Of a DNA stretch of 10,733 nt, positions 1 through 6,180 are shown one piece after another. This DNA is from Bacillota bacterium (lineage in GTDB: Bacteria > Bacillota_I > Bacilli_A > Acholeplasmatales > Acholeplasmataceae), in NCBI GenBank assembly GCA_006226985.1, contig SBGC01000178.1:1-10733 (forward strand). The letters run 5' to 3'. Positions within the stretch are counted from its first letter, which is position 1, and each line of letters starts with the position of its first letter. Made by a program: the position numbers and the translations under genes. The notes under the pieces are model-generated. The model did no database searches, was not told the DNA's origin, and saw only the letters and a program-made list of their open reading frames with translations.

Positions 1-1
1 T

Positions 2-889
2 TTATGTGTTTTTAATCTTTTCAACGAGATTTGGATCAAATTGTTGTAAACGAATCATGTTAATTTCTTCGAAGTAAGGTGGTTTATCATCAATATAGGG
101 CGTCTCTAAAATTTTTGGAATGTCTGTAAAGTCTTTGTGATAAATAACTTTCAGAAGTGCATCAAATCCTAAGTATCCAAAACCAATATTTTCATGTCGA
201 TCTTTAGCTGCACCTTGTGGATTCTTTGAGTCATTAATATGAAAGACTGAAATATAGGATTTACCGACAACTTGATCAAAATGATTCATTACTTCATCGA
301 AGTTTTCCTTAATATTATATCCCGCATCATGCGTGTGACACGTATCAAAACATACGCTGACGCGTGTTTTATCTTCAACTAAATCAATGATTTGTCTGAG
401 TTCTTCAAATGTTTTACCAACTTCGTTTCCCTTACCAGCCATCGTTTCTAAAGCAATTCTCACTTTAGATCCTTTAGTATTCTTAATGACTTTGTTAACA
501 CCTTCAGCAATCCATTTAATCGCTTCTTCTCGATCCTTACCAACTGCACTACCTGGATGCAAGACGATTTGCGTGACATGCATAGCATCCGTTCTTTTCA
601 CTTCTTCTGTTAAAAACGAAATAGCGAAATCTCTTTTTTCAGGATCTGGATTAGCGAGATTAATAATATAAGGTGCATGAACAACAACGTTATCAAAAGA
701 CAATGAAGATTCTTCCATAAACTTAACTGCTTCATCGATTTTTAAATCACTTAATTTCTTGCGAATGGTATTTTGAGGTGCACCTGTATACACCATAAAT
801 GCAGTTGCTTGATAAGATAATGCTTCTTTAACTGATCCTAAGTACATGTCATCTCCTGACATGGATACATGACTACCGATTCTTAGCAT
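2..889 (-). CDS. nfo: Endonuclease IV (AP endonuclease family 2)
   Basis: Zn-dependent class II AP endonuclease, which cuts the DNA backbone 5' to abasic sites in cytoplasmic base-excision repair. The protein has 295 residues, close to the family's usual 280-300, and is complete. All nine metal ligands of the family are visible by alignment to E. coli Nfo: H71 (HAPY), H111 (HPGS), E148 (ETMAGKG), D182 and H185 (FDTCH), H217 (HIND), D230 and H232 (DRHENIG) and E262 (ETP). The spacing closely follows the E. coli enzyme, so it should be active. The ATG at 889 has a strong Shine-Dalgarno AGGAGAG (902-896) six bases upstream. The gene starts inside the last 17 bases of the helicase gene and is probably cotranscribed and translationally coupled with it. 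Helicase followed by nfo is also the order in Bacillus (yqfR-yqfS). The stop codon lies one base from the window edge, so its terminator is not visible. Confidence 0.97.
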   Translation of the reverse strand: MLRIGSHVSMSGDDMYLGSVKEALSYQATAFMVYTGAPQNTIRKKLSDLKIDEAVKFMEESSLSFDNVVVHAPYIINLANPDPEKRDFAISFLTEEVKRTDAMHVTQIVLHPGSAVGKDREEAIKWIAEGVNKVIKNTKGSKVRIALETMAGKGNEVGKTFEELRQIIDLVEDKTRVSVCFDTCHTHDAGYNIKENFDEVMNHFDQVVGKSYISVFHINDSKNPQGAAKDRHENIGFGYLGFDALLKVIYHKDFTDIPKILETPYIDDKPPYFEEINMIRLQQFDPNLVEKIKNT

Positions 890-2114
890 AGGCTTCTCTC
901 CTAACTTCTTGTTTCGCTTTTTTTATTTTAGCTTTATTTTTCTTTTTATAGTTTGGTGTGACTTTTGTTGGTTTTTTGATTCTTTTAATAGCTTCAATAT
1001 CTTTTTCTGCAAATGCTGATTTCTTAGGGACGATCTTCACCATACCATCAGCAGTCATTTGATAATTGACAAAAGAAATACCTTTTTGTCGAATCTTATC
1101 AATCTTTCTGTGATCATCAACACTCATAAATGTGATAACAATGCCGCTATCCCCCATACGACCTGTACGACCACTTCGGTGGAAGAAAAACTCTAACATA
1201 TGTGGTAAATCATAGTGAATTACATGTGATATCTTAAAATCAAGACCTCTGGCTGCTAAATCTGATGTAACGACATATTGATATTTGAGATGAATAATAT
1301 CTTCAATGATCTTTGTTCTTTTTTTAACACCAATACTCGAATTAAGATTAATAACACTTAATCCTTTATCCGATATCGCTTGATAAACAGCTTCTTGATT
1401 CTCTTTTTTACTGACAAAGATGAAGCATAAATAAGGATTAATCTGATTGGTTACTTCCATGAGTGCTTCGAGTCTATTTTGATACTTGATATTAATTAAA
1501 CGATATTCAATATTTAATGTTTCTGTTTTTGATGTATCAATAAAATCATATTGTCCAAAGTAGGTCTTAATAAATGGCTCCATGGATTCTTGGATGGTTG
1601 CTGAAAAAAGCATATATTTCGCCTTTGGCATCGCTGATAAAATAGCATCTACATGCGACAAGAAGTCATAATCAAACATCATATCTGCTTCATCCATAAC
1701 AAAGTATTTTGCATGCTGAATTTTTAAGACATTGAGTTCAACAACAAATTCATATAACCTTTTAGGTGTTGTAATAACTACTTGAGGCTGATATTTATGT
1801 AACCATTCAACTTCTCTTTGTTTATCTGAACTACCTACATACGCTTTTACTTTGATTTCAGTATCAACATCTGTGAGCATTCTAAGTACTTGATTAACAA
1901 GTTCATTGGTTGGTACTAAGATGACTGCTTGAATCTGTGAAACATCTTTATTAATTTTTGAAAGCATTGGAAGAAGATAAGCATGTGTTTTACCTGTTCC
2001 TGTTGGAGCGAGCCCAACTAAGTGCTTTTTTGAGGAAAATAACTTAAAAACACCATCTTGAATAGGTGTTGTTGTTTTAAAACCTAATTGTGCTAACTTT
2101 TCTTTAATATACAT
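873..2114 (-). CDS. cshB: DEAD-box ATP-dependent RNA helicase, CshB-like
   Basis: ATP-dependent RNA unwinding enzyme, in Bacillus linked to cold growth, ribosome assembly and mRNA turnover. From the chosen start it has 413 residues. Motifs in order: Q motif (G11 to Q19, TTTPIQ), motif I APTGTGKT (36-43), Ia PTNEL (68-72, a variant of PTREL), Ib TPKR (116-119), II DEAD (141-144), III SAT (171-173), V around SDLAARGLDF (284-293) and VI HRSGRTGRMG (312-321). A lysine/arginine-rich tail (about 376-413) probably binds RNA. An in-frame ATG at 2132 would add six residues, but it overlaps the -10 box. The ATG at 2114 has a GGTGAT Shine-Dalgarno five bases before it, so I start there. The stop is TAG. 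The symbol rests on synteny: ispH, this helicase and nfo are neighbours as in Bacillus (yqfP, yqfR/cshB, yqfS). The DEAD-box family is certain; CshB orthology is inferred. Confidence 0.95.
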   Translation of the reverse strand: MYIKEKLAQLGFKTTTPIQDGVFKLFSSKKHLVGLAPTGTGKTHAYLLPMLSKINKDVSQIQAVILVPTNELVNQVLRMLTDVDTEIKVKAYVGSSDKQREVEWLHKYQPQVVITTPKRLYEFVVELNVLKIQHAKYFVMDEADMMFDYDFLSHVDAILSAMPKAKYMLFSATIQESMEPFIKTYFGQYDFIDTSKTETLNIEYRLINIKYQNRLEALMEVTNQINPYLCFIFVSKKENQEAVYQAISDKGLSVINLNSSIGVKKRTKIIEDIIHLKYQYVVTSDLAARGLDFKISHVIHYDLPHMLEFFFHRSGRTGRMGDSGIVITFMSVDDHRKIDKIRQKGISFVNYQMTADGMVKIVPKKSAFAEKDIEAIKRIKKPTKVTPNYKKKNKAKIKKAKQEVRREAYAKNR

Positions 2115-2130
2115 TAAAATCACCAAAATC

Positions 2131-2139
2131 ATTATATCA
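2131..2139 (-). promoter_or_regulatory. Extended -10 promoter for the helicase-nfo operon
   Basis: The minus strand reads TGATATAAT here: a perfect TATAAT (2136-2131) preceded by the TG of an extended -10. The best -35-like hexamer is TTTACT (2161-2156) with a long 19-base spacer, so the extended -10 probably carries the promoter. A start seven bases downstream (about 2124) would leave a leader of only about ten bases, GGTGATTTTA, before the ATG at 2114. The start position is inferred. Confidence 0.65.
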
Positions 2140-2187
2140 TCAAATCATCTAAAAGAGTAAAAAGTGTTTCATAGAATTGTTTTAAGG

Positions 2188-2193
2188 TATAAT
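2188..2193 (+). promoter_or_regulatory. -10 box of the ispH promoter
   Basis: Perfect TATAAT on the plus strand, back to back with the helicase promoter (51 bases between the two -10 boxes). The -35 is weak: TGTTTC at 2165-2170 with a 17-base spacer. Predicted transcription start is near G2200, giving a leader of about ten bases (GGTGATCCCT) before the ATG at 2210. The -10 box overlaps the upstream in-frame ATG at 2192, which argues against that codon as the start. Confidence 0.6.
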
Positions 2194-2209
2194 GAAAATG
2201 GTGATCCCT

Positions 2210-3139
2210 ATGAAAGTTATTGATCTAACACCCAGAGGCTATTGTCACGGTGTGTTAAATGCATTAGCAATGGTTAAAAAAGTCATTAAAACTGAATCCT
2301 ATCCACGTCCGATCTATGTTTTAGGTCAAATCGTACATAATAAAAAAATAACTGAAGCATTTAATGCTTTTGGTGTGATTAGCTTAGATCAAACAGGAAA
2401 GACACGTTATGAAATGCTTGATGAAATCACATCAGGCACGGTTATTTTTACGGCTCATGGTGTTTCAAAACAAGCAATTGAAAAGGCAAAACAAAAAGGT
2501 TTAGTCGTATTAAATGCTACATGCCGTGATGTAACAAAAGTACATAGGGCTGTTGAGCAAAAACTTGAAGAAGGTTATGAAATCGTCTATATCGGCCACA
2601 AAAATCATCCAGAACCTGAAGCGATCTTAGCAATTAGTGACAGCATATATTTTGTTGAAAACGAACGTGATGTCTTACTACTACCAAACTTATTAAGTGA
2701 AAAGAAATTATTTGTAACAAATCAAACAACATTATCCATGTATGACATTGAATCTGTCTTATCCATCTTAAAGACGAAATTCCCACATTATCTTTTTGAT
2801 AATGAGATATGTCATGCGACAACTGTTAGACAAGAAGCTGTCATGAAACAAGATAAAGTTGATTTAATGCTTGTTGTCGGTGATACGTTAAGTTCAAATT
2901 CAAACAAACTTGCTTTTGTCGGTGAGCATCACCAAAAAATACCTTCTAAACTAATTGGTGGTGTTGAAGATATCGACTTAGCATGGTTAAAAGGTATTGA
3001 TTCTGTTTCTGTAACATCAGGAGCATCAACCCCAACAAAAGTGACTGAAGAAGTTATTTCATTCTTGAAACAATACAAAGAAAATGACCCCACAACATGG
3101 GATCATCAATCCAAACTTGAATTAATAGATATCTTATGA
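2210..3139 (+). CDS. ispH: 4-hydroxy-3-methylbut-2-enyl diphosphate reductase
   Basis: Last enzyme of the MEP isoprenoid pathway. It reduces HMBPP to IPP and DMAPP with a [4Fe-4S] cluster. It has 309 residues from the chosen start, a usual length. The three cluster cysteines are present: C12 (GYCHGV), C105 (NATC) and C201 (EICHAT). Substrate-pocket residues also align: H43, H83 (TAHGVS), H133 and E135 (NHPEPE), T171, S228-S229-N230 (SSNSN) and S273 (GAS). The usual TCP after the second cysteine reads TCR (R106) here. An in-frame ATG at 2192 lies inside the TATAAT box, while the ATG at 2210 has GGTGAT five bases upstream, so I start at 2210. It is the only MEP gene on this strand; dxs, the first step, lies about 4 kb away in the opposite operon. 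It ends with TGA inside a terminator hairpin. Confidence 0.96.
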   Translation: MKVIDLTPRGYCHGVLNALAMVKKVIKTESYPRPIYVLGQIVHNKKITEAFNAFGVISLDQTGKTRYEMLDEITSGTVIFTAHGVSKQAIEKAKQKGLVVLNATCRDVTKVHRAVEQKLEEGYEIVYIGHKNHPEPEAILAISDSIYFVENERDVLLLPNLLSEKKLFVTNQTTLSMYDIESVLSILKTKFPHYLFDNEICHATTVRQEAVMKQDKVDLMLVVGDTLSSNSNKLAFVGEHHQKIPSKLIGGVEDIDLAWLKGIDSVSVTSGASTPTKVTEEVISFLKQYKENDPTTWDHQSKLELIDIL

Positions 3140-3151
3140 TGTCTATTTTTT
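3124..3151 (+). terminator. Rho-independent terminator of ispH
   Basis: AATAGATATC (3124-3133) pairs with GATGTCTATT (3138-3147) around the loop TTAT, a ten-pair stem with one T-G wobble. A run of T follows to 3151, then ATTT. The left arm lies within the final ispH codons and the TGA is at the loop/right arm. The T-run reaches the dinB stop codon (3150-3152). Read from the dinB side there is no T-run after the stem, so it looks directional for ispH. Confidence 0.8.
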
Positions 3152-4277
3152 ATTTCTGATAAAGCTTTTCTTCTCGTTTTGATAGTTCTTGATAATTGAA
3201 TAAATTAACATCCTTTTTCAAATCCCTTTTTAAAATCACTGAACCAAAAAAGACACCGATTAATCTGAGTGGTTTCTGATGATAATATCGTTCAAAAAGC
3301 TGTTCAATCGCTTCATGAATGACGTAATAATCATCAGTATGTTCAATAAATGAATAACTTCTATTCACTGTTTCAAATTGATCATCACGCAAACGTATAC
3401 CAACTGTTTTCGTCACGAGTTCTTCATTTATGAGTCTTTCATGGGTATGCTCTAAAAGTTCTTCCATAATTTTAAAAATAACATCACTTTGGTCCATATT
3501 GTAATTGAGTGTTGTTTCATTACTGATAGATTTAGGGATTTGATACCGTTTTGGATCGATTTCATCACTACTTTTACCTAAGATATGATCGAGATAAGAC
3601 ACATAGCTTTGCTCACTCATTACAGATAGAATAATTGATTTATTTTCTTCTTTTGTAAAGTCACCAATCGTTTGAATACCCAGAGACTCCAGTCTTGGAT
3701 ATGTTTTTTTACCGATACCATACATATCTTTGATAGGTAAGGGAAATAGTTTTGAAACAATATCTTTTTTTCTTAAAACAGTTATTCCTAATGGCTTTTG
3801 CATATCAGATGCCATCTTTGCTAGAAAAAGAGTCGATGCAATCCCTATGGAGCATGGTAACTGATGTTCAGATAAAAGCGTTTCTTGAATCTCTTTTGCA
3901 AGTTCTAAAGGATGTTTTTTAAGTGAAGCTTCTGTCATATCGACATATGCTTCATCAATCGATCCAGCAAGCACAAGGTTTGAATATTTTTTTAAGTGAT
4001 TGAAGAATATTTGTGAGTATTTATGATAAAGTGAGAAGTTTAAAGGTACAATGACAAGCTTTGGATAAATCGATAAAGCATCATTAATGCTCATCGCACT
4101 ATGGATCCCAAGTTTTCTTGCTGCATAGGAAGCTGTTGAGATAACACCTCTTCGTGAAGTCGATGAACCACCAACAACAAACACCTTATCTTTTAAATAA
4201 GGTTCTTTAATGACTGCACAACTTGCAAAGAAGGCATTCAAGTCAATATGAAAGATGATTTTAATATCCTTTTTCAT
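3150..4277 (-). CDS. dinB: DNA polymerase IV (Y-family, DinB)
   Basis: Error-prone translesion DNA polymerase. From the chosen start it has 375 residues. The palm has the first catalytic Asp in HIDLNAFFAS (D12, with F16/F17 holding the steric-gate aromatic) and the second acidic pair in SIDEAYVD (D108, E109). SIGIAST followed by FLAKMASDMQKP (about 143-162) is the conserved Y-family block. A helix-hairpin-helix thumb follows (IKDMYGIGKKT, 182-192), then the little-finger domain (about 245-350). Near the C terminus DVNLF (about 356-360) resembles a beta-clamp binding motif. An ATG at 4301 would add eight residues but sits just past the -10 region; the ATG at 4277 has AAGGAAGAG (4292-4284) at good spacing, so I chose it. 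The gene is monocistronic, convergent with ispH and divergent from the 54-residue gene. I see no SOS operator upstream. Fe-S or accessory domains are absent. Confidence 0.95.
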   Translation of the reverse strand: MKKDIKIIFHIDLNAFFASCAVIKEPYLKDKVFVVGGSSTSRRGVISTASYAARKLGIHSAMSINDALSIYPKLVIVPLNFSLYHKYSQIFFNHLKKYSNLVLAGSIDEAYVDMTEASLKKHPLELAKEIQETLLSEHQLPCSIGIASTLFLAKMASDMQKPLGITVLRKKDIVSKLFPLPIKDMYGIGKKTYPRLESLGIQTIGDFTKEENKSIILSVMSEQSYVSYLDHILGKSSDEIDPKRYQIPKSISNETTLNYNMDQSDVIFKIMEELLEHTHERLINEELVTKTVGIRLRDDQFETVNRSYSFIEHTDDYYVIHEAIEQLFERYYHQKPLRLIGVFFGSVILKRDLKKDVNLFNYQELSKREEKLYQK

Positions 4278-4301
4278 CAAAACTCTTCCTTTAGATAGCA
4301 T

Positions 4302-4312
4302 TTTATAGTATA
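4302..4312 (-). promoter_or_regulatory. Putative dinB -10 region
   Basis: The minus strand carries overlapping -10-like boxes TATACT (4312-4307) and TATAAA (4307-4302). TTGAAA at 4328-4323 could act as -35 for the second, with a short 15-base spacer. The boxes overlap the plus-strand TATAAT of the divergent small gene, forming an inverted repeat AGTAT-A-ATACT (4307-4317). Which box is used cannot be decided by reading. Confidence 0.45.
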
Positions 4313-4314
4313 AT
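4309..4314 (+). promoter_or_regulatory. -10 box for the 54-residue membrane protein gene
   Basis: Perfect TATAAT on the plus strand, 29 bases before the ATG at 4344. No good -35 is visible (TTCCTT at 4286-4291 at 17-base spacing). A start near 4321 gives a leader of about 23 bases. The box overlaps the dinB -10 region on the other strand, so the two promoters probably exclude each other. Confidence 0.6.
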
Positions 4315-4332
4315 ACTTATGATTTCAAGAAC

Positions 4333-4340
4333 GAGGTGAT
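4333..4340 (+). promoter_or_regulatory. Strong Shine-Dalgarno of the 54-residue gene
   Basis: GAGGTGAT is complementary over eight bases to the conserved 16S rRNA 3' tail, and is the longest ribosome-binding match I noticed in the window. It decides the ATG at 4344 and supports the small gene as genuinely translated. Confidence 0.75.
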
Positions 4341-4343
4341 ATT

Positions 4344-4508
4344 ATGGCAAACAAAGTTGTAAAGTCAAATAAACAAGAAACTAAAAAGCACTATAAGAAT
4401 CCGACAGAAACATGGTGGGGCAAAGCGCTTGTTTGGGCACTATTTGTCGGCATGGTTGGATTTGTCGTTGTTGGCTTAATTGTCGCAATCGTCAATAGCA
4501 ATGCTTAA
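4344..4508 (+). CDS. 54-residue single-pass membrane protein of unknown function
   Basis: I do not recognise a family with certainty. The product has 54 residues. An N-terminal part rich in lysine (about residues 1-28, including K4, K7, K10, K14, K15, K18) leads through a TETWWGK turn into one hydrophobic helix (about 29-50, ALVWALFVGMVGFVVVGLI), then the short tail NSNA. The positive-inside rule predicts the N terminus in the cytoplasm and the C terminus outside. It is clearly expressed as designed: a TATAAT at 4309, an eight-base match to the 16S tail (GAGGTGAT, 4333-4340) and a terminator after the TAA. It stands alone between divergent dinB and convergent recN. The Trp/Gly/Met pattern in the helix is loosely like very small Firmicutes membrane proteins (Prli42-like or DUF4044-like), but that is a guess without a search. 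It is not SecE or TatA by motif. Confidence 0.85.
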   Translation: MANKVVKSNKQETKKHYKNPTETWWGKALVWALFVGMVGFVVVGLIVAIVNSNA

Positions 4509-4533
4509 TAAGAAAAGCGAAAAGCTTTTTTTA
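4509..4533. terminator. Terminator shared by the small gene and recN
   Basis: AAAAGC (4513-4518) pairs with GCTTTT (4524-4529) around GAAAA. Flanking A-T pairs and one G-T wobble can lengthen the stem to about ten pairs (4509-4518 with 4524-4533). On the plus strand it ends in a T-run right after the small gene. On the minus strand it starts at the recN stop codon (4533-4531), with an interrupted T-run (CTTATT) after the stem, so it may work both ways, more weakly for recN. Confidence 0.65.
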
Positions 4534-6180
4534 TTTTGATAGGAGCATTTTCGCTTGTTCGATTGCAAAATGAGATAGCTTTTCATCCGATAACATCATA
4601 GCTATCATTTCAATTCGCTCATCATGATTTAATTTAAGAATGCGTGTGACCATGCGTTCTTTTTCTTTTTGTTTAAAGATTCCATAATGATGATTTGCTC
4701 TAGCAGCTACCTGAGGAAGATGTGTAATAACAATAAGTTGCATTGTTTGTGAGAGCACATACATTTTGTTTGCGACTTTAGCTGCAGTTTTACCACTGAT
4801 ACCTATATCAATTTCATCAAGAATTAACAGTGATAAATGATGACTTTTCGCATAGATCGCACGAAGCGCAAACATAAAGCGTGCACGTTCACCACCACTG
4901 GCTACTTTAGCAAGTGGTTTGACTGGCTCACCCTCATTAAGTGATATATAAAACTCGATTTGATCGATACCTGATTCGAGAAGTGATGATGCATCAACAT
5001 CCATTTCTTCAAATACAATATCAAAGCTCGCTTTATCAAGATCAAGATCTTTAAGTTCTAAAATAACGCTCTTTTCTAAGCTTTTCGCTAGTTGTTTTCG
5101 ATGATTAGATAGTTTCACACCAGCTTCATATGCGATTTTGAATGCTTTATCAACCGTTTGTTTTGCTTCTTCTAAATAGTGATCATAATCTGTGATTAAT
5201 AAAAGTTCTTCCTCAATTTCATGAAGATAATCAATGAGTTCAGTATATGTTTTTTGATATTTTTGCTCGATCTTCGTAATATCATATAGTCGATCTTGCA
5301 TCATTGAAAACTCTTTTTCATCAAAATCGAGCGATTCAATCGTTTGATAAATCTCTGATTTGACATCATCTAAATCATAATATGCTTGAGAGAGTCTTTC
5401 ACTCATACGTAAATAGCTTTTATCAAGCGATGCTATTTTATCCATAGCTTTTGATGCTTCATAGATTTGATCAATTGAAAAATGCTCATGCTCGATAAGT
5501 TCATATGCAGTGCGTAGTTGATTCATGATCTTATCGTAATTTTTTAGTTTTTCTATGCTTTCTTCAAGTGTTTCTTTTTCATTAGGTATTAAATGATAGT
5601 TTTTTAATTCTTGGACTTGAAATTCAAGAAAAGATTGTTTTTCAATGCTTTGAGCTTTCTTCGATTTTAAACTTTCAAAATGCTTTTTCTTATCTAAATA
5701 ATGACTTCTTTTGAGTAAATATTCATTAAGTAGACTATCTGATTTTTGTTGATCGACTTGATCAACAAAAGTAAGGTAATAACTTTTATCAAATAAGGTC
5801 ATTTGATCGTTTTGTGAGTGTATATGACCAATCGCTTGCATGACTTCTTTTAACTTTGATAATGTTGTGACTTCTTTATTTAAACGCATGTTATGTCTGC
5901 CTTGAAGATCAATTTCTCTTTCAACTTCAATTAGCTTTGGTAAATCAAGAAGACTCATTTGCTCATCTGTTAATTCAAAGACACCAAAAACAGTTGCTTT
6001 CGATTCGCCGTGACGAACCATCGTTGCATCTGATCGTTTACCAAATAAAAGTTGTAGTGACTCTAAAATGATGGACTTTCCTGCACCCGTTTCACCGGTC
6101 ATCGCTGTTAATCCCTTTTCAAAGGTCATTTCTAAGTCATCAATAAGAGCGAAATTGGATACTTTAAGTTTTAAAATCAT
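4531..6180 (-). CDS. recN: DNA repair protein RecN (SMC-like ATPase)
   Basis: SMC-like ATPase that works early in double-strand-break repair, tethering DNA ends or sister chromatids. It has 549 residues, near the usual 550-570. It shows Walker A GETGAGKS (29-36), a family block HSQNDQMTLFDKSYYLTFVD (121-140), a long coiled-coil middle (about 150-385, two helical arms), the ABC signature ASGGERARFMFAL (427-439), Walker B with D455 and E456 in LLILDEIDIGISG (451-463), and the H-loop VITHLPQVAA with H487. The signature differs from the common ASGGELSR. The ATG overlaps the tlyA stop as ATGA (6180-6177) and has AGGGAG six bases upstream. It is the last gene of the nusB operon, as in Bacillus, although the usual ahrC/argR between tlyA and recN is missing. 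No SOS box was seen; expression should follow the operon. The ORF contains no tryptophan. Confidence 0.96.
   Translation of the reverse strand: MILKLKVSNFALIDDLEMTFEKGLTAMTGETGAGKSIILESLQLLFGKRSDATMVRHGESKATVFGVFELTDEQMSLLDLPKLIEVEREIDLQGRHNMRLNKEVTTLSKLKEVMQAIGHIHSQNDQMTLFDKSYYLTFVDQVDQQKSDSLLNEYLLKRSHYLDKKKHFESLKSKKAQSIEKQSFLEFQVQELKNYHLIPNEKETLEESIEKLKNYDKIMNQLRTAYELIEHEHFSIDQIYEASKAMDKIASLDKSYLRMSERLSQAYYDLDDVKSEIYQTIESLDFDEKEFSMMQDRLYDITKIEQKYQKTYTELIDYLHEIEEELLLITDYDHYLEEAKQTVDKAFKIAYEAGVKLSNHRKQLAKSLEKSVILELKDLDLDKASFDIVFEEMDVDASSLLESGIDQIEFYISLNEGEPVKPLAKVASGGERARFMFALRAIYAKSHHLSLLILDEIDIGISGKTAAKVANKMYVLSQTMQLIVITHLPQVAARANHHYGIFKQKEKERMVTRILKLNHDERIEMIAMMLSDEKLSHFAIEQAKMLLSK
5744..5770. 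repeat. Perfect 11-base inverted repeat inside recN
   Basis: TTTTGTTGATC (5744-5754) and GATCAACAAAA (5760-5770) are exact reverse complements around the loop GACTT. It lies in the coding sequence for about residues 138-146, including a repeated VDQ-VDQ pair, near the start of the RecN coiled coil. There is no T-run after it on either strand, so it is not a standard terminator. It may be coincidence of the VDQVDQ codons. Confidence 0.8.

Noticed and set aside
387..671. 94-codon plus-strand open frame
   Set aside because: It lies fully antisense to nfo, has no ribosome-binding site or recognisable domain, and follows the codon pattern of the real gene.
2133..2209. Riboswitch or leader RNA between the helicase and ispH
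   Set aside because: The predicted leaders are only about ten bases long and the 77-base gap is filled by two divergent promoters.
2634..2822. 62-codon minus-strand frame inside ispH
   Set aside because: Shadow of ispH; no start signal and no domain.
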